A DNA stretch of 54,812 nt from Treponema primitia ZAS-1 (GCF_000297095.1 NZ_AEEA01000012.1:1-54812); one strand, 5' to 3'; positions 24,471-33,358 are shown, numbered from the stretch's first letter. Notes: a model not told the origin generated them from the letters alone. Numbers and translations are program-made.

Positions 24471-25508
24471 TTAATTTCTTGGAGGAATCCTGATGGTGGT
24501 TCCTGAAATAATACGATCCGGATTCCGAATATTATTAAACCGAGCGATACGGGGATACAACCAGGGATTGCGATAGAATGCCTCCGAAATATCCCATAGT
24601 GTATCACCCCAGCGTATTTTATAGGGCGCTCCATTTCTGGGAATTGTCTGGGGAACCTTATACGAAGCTACCGGCGCCGGGGTTCGGGTCCGGGCAGCCC
24701 GGGGTGCTGCTCCGGGGGCTGCAGCTTTGGGCTGCTGCTGGGAAGCGGAGATAACCGGTACCGCCGGGGCTGGGCTTGCCGGGGCCGGGCTTGCCGGGGG
24801 CGGAGGCGTGGTTTGCTCCGCCGGAGCGGGCGTTACCGCAGGGGTAGAAGGCGCCGGGGTTTGCACTGCTGGGGCGGACGCTACCGGAGCAGGTTTCGCC
24901 GCCGGGGTGGGCTCTGGGGGCACCGAAACCGCCGTACGGCTCCGGCCGCCGGTCCGAATCGCTATGCCCGTATTGTTAAAGAAGAAAAAATAGACCACAC
25001 CGCAGACCACCAGGAGAAGTACAACGGCAACTGCCGCCAAACCCCAGGGAACGCTCTTTTTTTCACCATTGTTGTGTAGGGAAGATGCTTTATCATAGAG
25101 CCCCCGGGGAGGATGTTCGCTGGAATCCAGTTCAAATTCGGGAATTTCCTCGTCCATCCCATCTTCTTCCATAGAAGTAAGGGAAACACTCAGGTGCTGT
25201 TTTTCGCCGTTTACGGAGGTATCCAGGTCCACGGCGTCCGCGGAAATTTCCCCCGCAGCGTTAGAAGCGAGAACCATCTCTATGGAGGGCTCCCCCTTGG
25301 GCCGGGGTTTTAGATTCTCCACCACAAGGCTACCGACATACAGGGCATCGGCCATGGTCTTGGCAAAACTATTGTAGAGATCTATCTGAACACTCTTCTG
25401 ATTATCATGAACGGTGGTAAGAATAAGCCGTTTTTTGATCGATGAATTTTCCTCCATAATGGGATAAAACTCACCATTTGCGACCTTAATACCAATAGTT
25501 GACGCCAT
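24471..25508 (-). CDS. Single-pass protein with DnaK-SBD-like cytoplasmic domain and periplasmic LysM domain
   Basis: This is a 345-residue protein. Residues 1-110 align by eye with the beta substrate-binding domain of Hsp70: IGIKVANGEFYPIMEENSSI, KRLILTTVHDNQKSVQIDLY, then the LKPRPKGEPSIEMVL strand, matching DnaK's PTKxSQxFTTAxDNQ and PxGxPQIEVTF. An acidic linker, one membrane helix (about 153-175), a Pro/Ala-rich spacer and a C-terminal LysM (YKIRWGDTLWDISEAFYRNPW...IRIPPRN) follow. There is no ATPase domain. With no N-terminal signal, the first domain should face the cytoplasm and LysM the wall. It is the first gene of the operon with the transglycosylase and ftsK, with AAAGGAGC before the ATG. 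Confidence 0.75.
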   Translation of the reverse strand: MASTIGIKVANGEFYPIMEENSSIKKRLILTTVHDNQKSVQIDLYNSFAKTMADALYVGSLVVENLKPRPKGEPSIEMVLASNAAGEISADAVDLDTSVNGEKQHLSVSLTSMEEDGMDEEIPEFELDSSEHPPRGLYDKASSLHNNGEKKSVPWGLAAVAVVLLLVVCGVVYFFFFNNTGIAIRTGGRSRTAVSVPPEPTPAAKPAPVASAPAVQTPAPSTPAVTPAPAEQTTPPPPASPAPASPAPAVPVISASQQQPKAAAPGAAPRAARTRTPAPVASYKVPQTIPRNGAPYKIRWGDTLWDISEAFYRNPWLYPRIARFNNIRNPDRIISGTTIRIPPRN

Positions 25509-25546
25509 TGGTTTTGCTCCTTTAAAGAGAAAAAACTCTTACCTAG

Positions 25547-25575
25547 ACTTTAGTCGTGGTTATTACCATTGTCAA
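25547..25575 (-). promoter_or_regulatory. Promoter of the LysM/transglycosylase/ftsK operon
   Basis: TTGACA (25570-25575) and TAAAGT (25547-25552) on the minus strand are spaced by 17 bp, about 40 bp before the ATG at 25508. Confidence 0.65.
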
Positions 25576-25669
25576 CCGTTTTAATAGGAGGATAAGGTCC
25601 GCGCGGGGAACTCCGTTGCAAGTCACGGGAAATCTTGAAGAATGTTGATTTTTTACCGATACTGTCATC

Positions 25670-27058
25670 ATGGGTGGATTCATTCCTATTCTGGCCGCTG
25701 TGGTGGTGCTTATCCTCGGTGTTTTCATTGCCATAACGATTATGGGTCGTTCTAAAGGTATAGGAGACGACGGCAGCGGAAAGAAATCAAAGGGCAGGGA
25801 TGCCATCTTAAAGGATGTCAATAAACGCCTAGCCCAAAATCCCCATGATCTCCAGGCCCTGACAGCCCTGGGGAACCTGTATTACAAAGAAGAAGCCTGG
25901 GATGACGCCTATAAGACCTATGAGATACTGATGGAAATTGCCCCGGGACACCAGGATGCCAATCTATTTGAAATAAACCTCCATTACGGAATTTCCGCCC
26001 TGAAAAAGGGCTTGCAGAATGAGGCTTACAAGGGTCTTTCCGCCGCCCGAGCCCTTAAGCAGGATAATTTTGAGGTCAACTTTAACCTGGGGGTTCTGGA
26101 ATTCCAGAAAAAGAGTTACGAGAAGGCCATACAACTGCTCCAGCAAGCCCGGACCCAGGATCCGGAAAACCCGGCCGCCCTGCGCTACCTGGGACATGCC
26201 TTTTTTAAGCTTAAAAAATACCGGGAAGCCATGAATTTTATCCGCAAGGCCATCGAAATTGCCCCGGATGATAAGGAATCCCTCTATACTTTGGCGGAAT
26301 GTTACTACGATGCGAACCAGGTTGATCAGGCCCTGAAGATTTTCAGCCACCTGCGGCCCGACCCGGTGATGGGTCCCAAGGCCAGCCTCTTTGCGGGGAC
26401 CATTAACATGAACCAGCACCAGGAAGAGAAGGCCATCCTGGACTTTGAGATTGGGCTGAAACATCAGAGTATCAAACCGGATGTTTTACTGGAATTAAAG
26501 TACCGTCTGGCTACCCTGTTTCTTAAGCGGCAGGAAATCGGTAAGGCCCTGGTCCACCTTAAGGATATTCAGAGTATCAACGCTTCCTATAAGGATGTGA
26601 ACATCCTCATCGGAAAATACCAGGAACTCAACGCAAACAAAAACCTGCAGATCTTCCTCATGGCCCCATCGGCGGATTTTGTCGCACTCTGCAGGAAGGT
26701 GGTGATGAGTTTTTATACCAAGGCCAAAACAAAGATCACCAATATTGCGGTAAATAAGAACGAATGGGCGGATATTCTTGCGGATGTTGACACCTCTAAG
26801 TGGTCCGACACGGTGATGTTCCGTTTTATCAGAACCCCGGGCTCCATCGGGGAACTTATCATGCGGGATTTCCACTCCCACCTCAAGGATGCAAAGGCCG
26901 GCAAGGGTATCTGTATCACCGTGGGGACCTTTTCCGATGAGGCCAAACGATTTACCGAAGCCCGGCTCATCGACCTTATCGAGAAGGACCGGCTCTCTGC
27001 GATACTGAACAATGTGGATGCCAAAGCCGCTGCCGCAGCTCCGGCAAAAAAGAAATAA
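25670..27058 (+). CDS. Membrane-anchored TPR protein with Mrr-like C-terminal domain
   Basis: This is a 462-residue protein. Residues 4-26 are a membrane anchor (FIPILAAVVVLILGVFIAI). Residues 55-290 are a run of about six TPR units (LTALGNLYYKEEAWDDAYKTY, ALRYLGHAFFKLKKYREAMN). The last 130 residues end KGICITVGTFSDEAKRF...LIDLIEKDRLSAIL, which resembles the second half of the Mrr/restriction-endonuclease fold (GxxITTxxFxxxAxxF...LIDGxxL). The full catalytic D...ExK set is not obvious, so it may be a non-catalytic relic. No good ribosome-binding site precedes the ATG. The Pro-rich ankyrin lipoprotein gene follows after 50 bp. Confidence 0.75.
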   Translation: MGGFIPILAAVVVLILGVFIAITIMGRSKGIGDDGSGKKSKGRDAILKDVNKRLAQNPHDLQALTALGNLYYKEEAWDDAYKTYEILMEIAPGHQDANLFEINLHYGISALKKGLQNEAYKGLSAARALKQDNFEVNFNLGVLEFQKKSYEKAIQLLQQARTQDPENPAALRYLGHAFFKLKKYREAMNFIRKAIEIAPDDKESLYTLAECYYDANQVDQALKIFSHLRPDPVMGPKASLFAGTINMNQHQEEKAILDFEIGLKHQSIKPDVLLELKYRLATLFLKRQEIGKALVHLKDIQSINASYKDVNILIGKYQELNANKNLQIFLMAPSADFVALCRKVVMSFYTKAKTKITNIAVNKNEWADILADVDTSKWSDTVMFRFIRTPGSIGELIMRDFHSHLKDAKAGKGICITVGTFSDEAKRFTEARLIDLIEKDRLSAILNNVDAKAAAAAPAKKK

Positions 27059-27108
27059 GCTTCCCTTAATACAAAAGTTTTTCCCCAATTTGGTCGATAT
27101 CTGTAGGT

Positions 27109-29940
27109 ATGATGAATACGAATAGCGCCAATTGGAGTTCTCATTTAATACGGTTCTTCCCCGGGCTGGGTATTGTCCTTTCCCTGCTTACATCCTGCGC
27201 CACCCCTCCACCACCCCCTCCCCCGCCGCTGGTGGAGGAAATTGTCAATGACGATGTCTGGACCCTGCTGGAAAACGGCGAATTCGGCGCCGCTCAAAAG
27301 TTTTTTGTGGGACAGACCCGGATCGATTCTACGGATCTCAAGGGCCGCACCCCACTGCATATCGCAGCGGAAGCCCGGAACCCGGAAATGACGGCCTTCT
27401 TTATTGCCCAGGGCGCTAAAGTAGATTTACTGGACCGTGAAAATCATACTCCCCTTTCTGTGGCCGTGGAGAAACGGGACAGCGCAAGCGCCCGTCTGCT
27501 CATTGAAGCCGGCGCCAATATTCATCATCCCCAGCCGAAGCGGCAAACCCCTGCGGTGGCGTCCATCGCCATAGGGGGCGATTTCCTGAAAACAGTATTG
27601 ACCCCCACCTCACTTAAGGCGGTGGATACCAACGGCAGAACCATGCTGCACCTGGCGGCCATAGCGGGAAATGCATCCTCCGTAGAGATCATCATTGATG
27701 CGGAGAGTAATCTTAAAACTGCGGATAAGGACGGAAAAACCGCCCTGGACCTTGCCTTAGAAGAGGTAAACTCTAAAGACCATTTTGATGTGGCGGAAAA
27801 ACTCATCCTGGCGGGCGCTTTCTCGGAGAACCCCATCTATAACCACCTTGCCCCGGCGGTACGGGCCTCAAACTACAACACCCGTATCGGTGACGGCATT
27901 GCTCCCCTGCACTTTGCTGCGGGAGAAGGCTATACCGGGATGGCCCAATACCTCCTGGATAAAAATGTAGATATCAATGTTAAGAACGCTGCGGGAACCA
28001 CCCCCCTCCACGAAGCGGCCCGATCGGGAAATCTTATCATCATGGATCTCCTCCTCCAGCGGGGTGCGGATGTAAACGCCCAGGATGCCAAGGGAAATAC
28101 CCCCATGCACATCGGGACCCCCCTGGCAAGCCACATGGGAGCCCTGTCCATGCTCCTCCTCAACGGGGCGGACCCGAATCTTCGGGATGAGCACGGCGAA
28201 TCTCCCCTGCATATATTGATATCCCTGAACCGGACGCCGGAAACAATCGAAACGATTTTAAAAGGCGGAGCGGATGTATCCATCAGAAACGTTGAAGGAA
28301 AGACCCCGCTTTACCTTGCGGTCCAGGAAAACCGCGTTGACAGTATTGGTATCCTCCTCAAGTATAAGTCGGATCTCTTTGCGGCGGATAACGAAGGTGT
28401 TACCCCCTTTGAATTAGCCCTGCGGGACAACAGCCCGGTGCTGCCCGCCCTGATTACCGAAGAAACGGTGCTTCAAAGCGACAGTACCGGGAACACCGCC
28501 CTGCATATCGGGGTGAAGGTCCACGCGGATACGGACATCCTGGCCATCATTCTGGATAGAAAAGCCCTGGTCAATGCCCGGAATAAGGCGGGGGATACCA
28601 GCCTTCATATAGCGGTTAGGGAAGATCTGCAGGAAGCAGGAGAACTGCTTATTGCCCGGGGAGCGGATATCTTTGCCAATAACGCGAACGGGGAAAGTCC
28701 CCTCTACCTGAGCTTCCCTGAAAAAATACCCCCGGGGAAAGTCCGGGAGTGGATACTCAATTCCACCACCGTCCGGGCCCGGGATGGGGCGGGGAATTCG
28801 ATACTCCACTATGCCGCCCAGTGGAAACTGGACACCCATATCCCCCTGATCGTGCAGAAGGGTGTAAACCCCGATGTCCCCAACGCCATGGGGGAACCGC
28901 CCCTGTTTATGGCGGTTAAGGTAGATTCCCGCAACACCGTTCTCGCCCTGCTTGCGGCGGGGGCCCATATTGAAACCCGGGATTTCCAGGGAAACAGCTG
29001 TCTCCACGCAGCGGTACGGTGGAATGCGGTGAATGCGGCCCAGACGCTTATCAGTAAAGCTGCGAACGTCAACGCCCATGCCCTGAACGGGAAGACCCCC
29101 CTCCACGATTCCATACGCTGGGGCATAATCCAGATGGAAACCCTGCTCATCAGCAACGGTGCGGACCTGGAAGTCCGTGATACCGAAGGGAACACCCCCT
29201 TCATGGAAGCGATACTCGCCGGCTACCGCGCATCGGCGGAACGGCTTGCCGAAATTGGGGCGGACCCCAATACCCGGAACAACCGGGGAGATACTCCCCT
29301 GCATATTGCCGCCGCCCAGGACCGGGTCGACATGGTCACCCTCCTCCTCGGCTGGGGCGCCAAGATCCACGCAAAAAATATTATGGAGAAGACCCCCTTC
29401 CAGGTCGCCCTGGCAACTTCCCCCCGGATGGTTTCCGCCCTGCTCACCAGGGAATGGATCGGTGTGCCGGATGACAACGGCCACTCGCCCCTGCATATCG
29501 CCATCCTGTCAAACGCTTCGGTGGAAATACTAAAAACCATCATTGATATGGGTGGGCGGGTTTCGGCCATTGACGCCGACGGGAAGACCCCCCTCAGGCT
29601 GGCCCTGGAAAAAGATAAGTGGGACCAGGCCAAACTCCTGGCCGATGCGGGGTCCAACGTCTTTACCGTGGCCGGTGACGGGAAGAGCCCCGCAGAAATC
29701 GCCATTACCAAAGGACGGGAAGCAATAAACGCCACCTTTAGCGGCAGGGCTATCGCCGCCCGGGACCCCACGGGAAACACCATTCTGCACTACGCCGCCC
29801 ACACGGGTACACCGGATCTGGTTTCCCTGCTCATCGATCTGGGGGCGAATAAAACTATCAGGAATATTTCCTCCGAAAGCCCGGGGGATGTGGCGCTGAA
29901 ATGGCGTCGGTCGGATATCGCAGCGTTACTGAATAGTTAG
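27109..29940 (+). CDS. Large ankyrin-repeat lipoprotein
   Basis: This 943-residue protein has a signal peptide with lipobox LLTSC (Cys at about residue 30), then ATPPPPPPPP and roughly 26 ankyrin repeats filling the rest of the chain. Consensus pieces recur (GRTPLHIAAEARNPEMTAFF, GNTPLHIAAAQDRVDMVTLL, DGKTPLRLALEKDKWDQAKL). Nearly every repeat has the TPLHxA core. The lipid anchor and repeats point to a protein-binding scaffold on the periplasmic side or cell surface. It is probably co-transcribed with the TPR gene. The ribosome-binding site is modest (GTAGGT). The function is unknown beyond protein interaction. Confidence 0.88.
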   Translation: MMNTNSANWSSHLIRFFPGLGIVLSLLTSCATPPPPPPPPLVEEIVNDDVWTLLENGEFGAAQKFFVGQTRIDSTDLKGRTPLHIAAEARNPEMTAFFIAQGAKVDLLDRENHTPLSVAVEKRDSASARLLIEAGANIHHPQPKRQTPAVASIAIGGDFLKTVLTPTSLKAVDTNGRTMLHLAAIAGNASSVEIIIDAESNLKTADKDGKTALDLALEEVNSKDHFDVAEKLILAGAFSENPIYNHLAPAVRASNYNTRIGDGIAPLHFAAGEGYTGMAQYLLDKNVDINVKNAAGTTPLHEAARSGNLIIMDLLLQRGADVNAQDAKGNTPMHIGTPLASHMGALSMLLLNGADPNLRDEHGESPLHILISLNRTPETIETILKGGADVSIRNVEGKTPLYLAVQENRVDSIGILLKYKSDLFAADNEGVTPFELALRDNSPVLPALITEETVLQSDSTGNTALHIGVKVHADTDILAIILDRKALVNARNKAGDTSLHIAVREDLQEAGELLIARGADIFANNANGESPLYLSFPEKIPPGKVREWILNSTTVRARDGAGNSILHYAAQWKLDTHIPLIVQKGVNPDVPNAMGEPPLFMAVKVDSRNTVLALLAAGAHIETRDFQGNSCLHAAVRWNAVNAAQTLISKAANVNAHALNGKTPLHDSIRWGIIQMETLLISNGADLEVRDTEGNTPFMEAILAGYRASAERLAEIGADPNTRNNRGDTPLHIAAAQDRVDMVTLLLGWGAKIHAKNIMEKTPFQVALATSPRMVSALLTREWIGVPDDNGHSPLHIAILSNASVEILKTIIDMGGRVSAIDADGKTPLRLALEKDKWDQAKLLADAGSNVFTVAGDGKSPAEIAITKGREAINATFSGRAIAARDPTGNTILHYAAHTGTPDLVSLLIDLGANKTIRNISSESPGDVALKWRRSDIAALLNS

Positions 29941-30152
29941 GGTTTGAGGAAACCACGGGAGCCGGACGCTCGCACGCTTGTAGAGGCTTTTTGCCGGGAA
30001 TTAACGGACTTACCAAGGGCAGCGTTGTCCTTCTGGATCGGAGTAACAAAATTGTTTTTTCAGGGGATGCCTGTAACAGCAATACTCTTTTACGCCGGTC
30101 GGTATAGCCCCTGCCCTCATCATGCGGTATACTTACCCCTGAGGAGATTACA
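29941..30152 (+). other. Intergenic with a scrap of MITE core and a possible gene tail
   Basis: GCTCGCACGCTTGTAGAG (about 29968-29985) matches the reverse complement of the MITE core end seen at 9505-9525. Right after it an open frame of about 35 codons (GSVVLLDRSNKIVFSGDACN) runs to a TAG at about 30104, and may be the 3' end of a gene cut off by the element. No full gene is present. Confidence 0.4.
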
Positions 30153-30665
30153 ATGAAACAGATTTTTCTAACCCATGCGAAATACCTTCAGGATAAGGAC
30201 AAGAAAATTGTTGCACTGCTGGACACGCTTTCCAATGATGACCGGGAAAAGGACCGGGGAGGCTACTACAAGAGCCTTTCCGAGCTTTTCCGGCACATAG
30301 CCGGGGCCCAGGGCATCTTCCTGGGGGCCCTGCAATCATCCCTGCCCGCTGACTACAAGGCGAAATCGCTGTCCCTGCCTGATGCCAAAGCGCTTCCCGA
30401 GGGTGTGTTAACCGAAACCCAGTGGAAGGAAATCAAGGCTTTCAGCGAAAGGGCAAACCAGGCGCTGGTCGATATTCTTAACTCCCTCAGTGATGGGGAT
30501 CTGAAAATTCAGACCAAGTGGTTCACCGGCGACATGGTTCCCCTGTCCTACGTGCTGAGCCAGCTCCTGGTACATACGGTGCATCACCAGGGAGCGATAT
30601 CCCAGATACTGGATGAGATGAAGATCGACAACGACTTCTCCGGTATAAGCGCACGGTTTTTGTAA
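30153..30665 (+). CDS. DinB-family protein
   Basis: This 170-residue protein is a four-helix bundle of the DinB/YfiT type. The metal-binding His pattern is visible as SELFRHIAGAQ in helix 2 and LLVHTVHHQGAISQIL in the C-terminal helix. GAGGAG lies 7 nt upstream of the ATG. Family members are metal-dependent, often thiol-S-transferase-like enzymes, but the substrate here is unknown. Its stop codon overlaps the start of an iron-sulfur gene remnant. Confidence 0.85.
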   Translation: MKQIFLTHAKYLQDKDKKIVALLDTLSNDDREKDRGGYYKSLSELFRHIAGAQGIFLGALQSSLPADYKAKSLSLPDAKALPEGVLTETQWKEIKAFSERANQALVDILNSLSDGDLKIQTKWFTGDMVPLSYVLSQLLVHTVHHQGAISQILDEMKIDNDFSGISARFL

Positions 30666-30825
30666 GACCAAGGGCGCCAAAGCGGAAATCGCCACTGTCC
30701 TGGCCTTTATCTTCGGCGTTTTGTTCACCCCCCGCGCTTGGTGTACCGTCTGCCCCATGGGCTTCACCACCGGGAATATACGGGCGCTGCTGGATAAGGC
30801 CGGAAAACAACACCCTCCCCGCTAA
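30664..30825 (+). pseudogene. C-terminal remnant of a polyferredoxin-like (NapH/NosR-type) membrane gene
   Basis: Immediately after the DinB stop, in another frame, about 53 codons encode KAEIATVLAFIFGVLFTPR, then WCTVCPMGF and a basic tail ending in TAA at 30823-30825. A hydrophobic segment followed by WCxxCPMG is typical of the last membrane helix and 4Fe-4S motif of NapH-like proteins. No start codon or ribosome-binding site belongs to it, so I treat it as the tail of a deleted gene. Confidence 0.6.
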
Positions 30826-30895
30826 TACCCTATAGTTCCGGTATACGACTTGACGAGTAATATAAAAAGGATTACTTTATGAGGGGAGGTAGAAT

Positions 30896-31261
30896 ATGTT
30901 GGTAGTCGTGAAAATGCCCCCTACTGAGTTTATCATGCAGGGCGCTATTCCGGAAAAATATCTTTCCCTTTTAAAAAGCGATTTTGGTTCCAATGCGGTT
31001 ATTGAGGAAGATGACGAAAATAAGCTGGTTCCGGTAACCGAAATGGACTGGTATAAAGAAATGAAGGCTGAAGAAACACCGGGGGATACCCTGCGTTTTT
31101 ACCGGAGGCTGCACAAGATGACCCAGCCGGACTTGGCGGAAAAATTAGGGGTATCCAAACAAAAGATTTCAAACATGGAACATAATTTAAAACCGATTAG
31201 CCGTAAAACGGCGTATCAACTTTCTGAAATTTTTGGTATCAAACCCGGACGCTTTATTTAG
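30896..31261 (+). CDS. XRE-family DNA-binding protein, antitoxin-like
   Basis: This is a 121-residue protein. The C-terminal half is a Cro/C1-type helix-turn-helix (MTQPDLAEKLGVSKQKISNMEHN, about residues 74-96). The N-terminal 60 residues are acidic and of unknown fold. GGGAGG precedes the ATG by 7 nt. The layout (short N-terminal extension plus HTH) resembles HigA/MqsA-like antitoxins, but no toxin gene is adjacent. It may act as a stand-alone regulator. Confidence 0.75.
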   Translation: MLVVVKMPPTEFIMQGAIPEKYLSLLKSDFGSNAVIEEDDENKLVPVTEMDWYKEMKAEETPGDTLRFYRRLHKMTQPDLAEKLGVSKQKISNMEHNLKPISRKTAYQLSEIFGIKPGRFI

Positions 31262-31270
31262 AAAAAACGC

Positions 31271-31299
31271 TTGACATTATACTTACCGTTCGGTATACT
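31271..31299 (+). promoter_or_regulatory. Promoter of the TetR/amylase operon with overlapping operator; leaderless start
   Basis: TTGACA (31271-31276), a 17-bp spacer and TATACT (31294-31299) form a strong promoter. Transcription should begin about 7 bp later, at or next to the ATG at 31306, and no ribosome-binding site exists, so the mRNA appears leaderless. The 20-bp site at 31278-31297 (complement TATACCGAACGGTAAGTATA) fills the spacer and -10 box and matches a second site at 31927-31946. Confidence 0.75.
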
Positions 31300-31305
31300 A
31301 GACTT

Positions 31306-31884
31306 ATGGATGAGATTCAGAATACCAGGGAACATTTGATGGATACCGCTCTCGCTCTTTTTGCCCTTCGGGGATACGAAGCGGCGGGGGTCCAGGAGAT
31401 TGTTACCCAGGCGGGGATTACTAAGCCCACGCTGTACTATTACTTTGGGAGCAAACAGGGGCTGCTGGAGGCTATTGTGACGGATTATGGCGCCGCACTT
31501 TTGGAAAGTACCCGAAACGCGGCGGCATACAACCATGATCTGGTTATGAACCTGACCGGTATTTTCCGGCTTACCATCAAATTTGCCGGGGACAAGCCGG
31601 ATTTTTACCGCCTGATGATGAGCCTCTTTTCCGCACCCCCGGAAACCGAAGCTTTTTCTGCGGGGAAGGAACTTCGGCGGAACCTGGCGGGGGCCCTGGA
31701 AGAACTTTTTAGCGCCGCTGCTAAGGATCACGGTAATATGAAGGGACGGCAGAAGATCTACGCGGAAACGTTTATGGGTCTGCTGGAAACCTTTTCGGTT
31801 CTCACCATTAATAACGAAATCAAGCTGACTGATCATCTCAGTTTCAGAATAGTTCACCAGTATATGCACGGAATTTTTTCATAG
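31306..31884 (+). CDS. TetR-family regulator of the amylase gene
   Basis: This 192-residue protein has a standard TetR DNA-binding domain (GVQEIVTQAGITKPTLYYYFGSKQGLLEAIV) and a helical ligand domain with FYRLMMSLFSAPPETEAF. Its promoter carries a matching operator that would be blocked by its own product. The gene ends 10 nt before the amylase-family gene, so the pair is one operon. The ligand may be a maltodextrin-like or other sugar signal, though TetR regulators of amylases are uncommon. Confidence 0.88.
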   Translation: MDEIQNTREHLMDTALALFALRGYEAAGVQEIVTQAGITKPTLYYYFGSKQGLLEAIVTDYGAALLESTRNAAAYNHDLVMNLTGIFRLTIKFAGDKPDFYRLMMSLFSAPPETEAFSAGKELRRNLAGALEELFSAAAKDHGNMKGRQKIYAETFMGLLETFSVLTINNEIKLTDHLSFRIVHQYMHGIFS

Positions 31885-31894
31885 GAGTTTTAGT

Positions 31895-33358
31895 ATGGAC
31901 GAAAACATGGTTTTTTGTGATTCTTATATACCTAACGGTAGGTATATTAATGGTCTAAAAATGACGGACAGGGTTTTTTATCATATCTACCCTCTGGGCT
32001 TTTGCGGTGCGCCGGAACGGAACGATTTTTCCTGCTCCGCCGGAGGGGGACTGCTATCTATCACGGATCAGATTCCCCGGCTGCTGGATCTGGGGGTGAA
32101 TGCCCTCTACCTGGGACCGGTCTTTGAATCCACCGCCCACGGGTATGATACCCTGGACTACTACCACGTGGACCGCAGGATCGGCAATAACGCTGCGCTG
32201 CGCCTCCTGGTCGAGCGCTTCCACGAGGCGGGGATCGCAGTAGTTCTGGATGCGGTGTTTAACCACACGGGGCGGCACTTCTTCGCCTTTAAGGATCTGC
32301 AAGCCCGGGGGAGCGCCTCGGCGTACCGGGACTGGTTTGCCAATATTGATTTCAGCCGCCCCAGTCCGGCGGGGGATTCCTTTAGCTATGAGGGGTGGAG
32401 TGGGTGTTACGACTTAGTAAAACTAAACGGCCATAACCGGGAGGTACGGGATCATCTTTTAAACGCAGCGGAATATTGGATTAGGGAATTCGATATTGAC
32501 GGCCTCAGGCTGGACGCGGCGGATCTCCTGCTCCCGGACTTTTTGGATGAGCTTTCTGCGCGGAGCAAAAAGCTGAAGCCCGGTTTCTGGCTTATGGGCG
32601 AGGTGGTAGCCGGAGATTACACCCGGTGGACCGGCGGCGGCAGCAGCGGTGTTACGCCCGGAACCCGGCTCGACTCGGTGACCAACTACGAACTCTACAA
32701 GAGTCTCTGGTCCAGCTTTAACGATAAAAATTTCTACGAGCTTTCCTGGACCCTGAACCGCCAGTTCGGTCCCGAGGGCAGTTTCCAACGCATCCCGCTC
32801 TACAGTTTTGCTGATAACCACGATGTAAACCGCATTGCCAGCGTGGTTAAAAACAAGGCGCACCTCTTTCCCCTCTACGGTCTCCTCTTTACCCTGCCGG
32901 GGATACCCTCCGTTTATTACGGCAGCGAGTACGGCATACCCGGCGAGCGCTTCCCCAACAGCGACAGCCCCCTCCGGCCGGCCTGGGATTCACCGGCAAT
33001 GCGAAAAGCCCTGGAAAACGCCGGGGCGGATGACCTGGAAAGAAGTATCGCCGGGTTTATCCGGCTCAGGAAAAACTACGCGGCCCTGCGGGGAGGTTCC
33101 TTTCGGGAACTGAGCAAGACCCACGAACAGTACACCTTTATGCGGGAAGACGGGGATGAGCGTATCCTTGTGGTGGTAAATGCGGCGGAGGAAAGGGCTG
33201 CCATCCATATGCCTCCGGAGGTATTGGGGAACGCCGGGCGCGGCCGGTGGCGGGATCTTTTGAGCGGGGAGGAATTTACCGCTTCGGGAATGGGCATGGA
33301 TATTCCGGTCCATCCATCATGGATCCGGATTCTTGCGGAGGACCTTCTCCTGGGATGA
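31895..33358 (+). CDS. GH13 alpha-amylase-family glycoside hydrolase
   Basis: This 487-residue intracellular enzyme (no signal peptide) has the (beta/alpha)8 barrel motifs DAVFNH (119-124), GLRLDAADL with nucleophile D207, LMGEVV with acid/base E236, and FADNHD with D311. It acts on alpha-glucans or maltooligosaccharides. AGGAG sits 8 nt before the ATG at 31895. An alternative ATG at 31961 (MTDRVFYHIYPL) fits the usual domain start, and an operator-like palindrome lies between the two, so the 22-residue N-terminal extension may be optional. The C-terminal beta domain ends SWIRILAEDLLL. It is the second gene of the TetR operon. Confidence 0.9.
   Translation: MDENMVFCDSYIPNGRYINGLKMTDRVFYHIYPLGFCGAPERNDFSCSAGGGLLSITDQIPRLLDLGVNALYLGPVFESTAHGYDTLDYYHVDRRIGNNAALRLLVERFHEAGIAVVLDAVFNHTGRHFFAFKDLQARGSASAYRDWFANIDFSRPSPAGDSFSYEGWSGCYDLVKLNGHNREVRDHLLNAAEYWIREFDIDGLRLDAADLLLPDFLDELSARSKKLKPGFWLMGEVVAGDYTRWTGGGSSGVTPGTRLDSVTNYELYKSLWSSFNDKNFYELSWTLNRQFGPEGSFQRIPLYSFADNHDVNRIASVVKNKAHLFPLYGLLFTLPGIPSVYYGSEYGIPGERFPNSDSPLRPAWDSPAMRKALENAGADDLERSIAGFIRLRKNYAALRGGSFRELSKTHEQYTFMREDGDERILVVVNAAEERAAIHMPPEVLGNAGRGRWRDLLSGEEFTASGMGMDIPVHPSWIRILAEDLLLG
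31927..31946 (+). promoter_or_regulatory. Second TetR operator copy, inside the 5' end of the amylase gene
   Basis: TATACCTAACGGTAGGTATA is an 8-bp-arm palindrome and matches 18 of 20 positions of the promoter operator (reverse strand of 31278-31297). It lies about 650 bp downstream of the first site, so a repressor could block elongation or form a loop. Confidence 0.65.

Noticed and set aside
29944..30156. 70-codon plus-strand frame after the ankyrin gene
   Set aside because: It crosses the MITE scrap and ends within the start of dinB; no ribosome-binding site.
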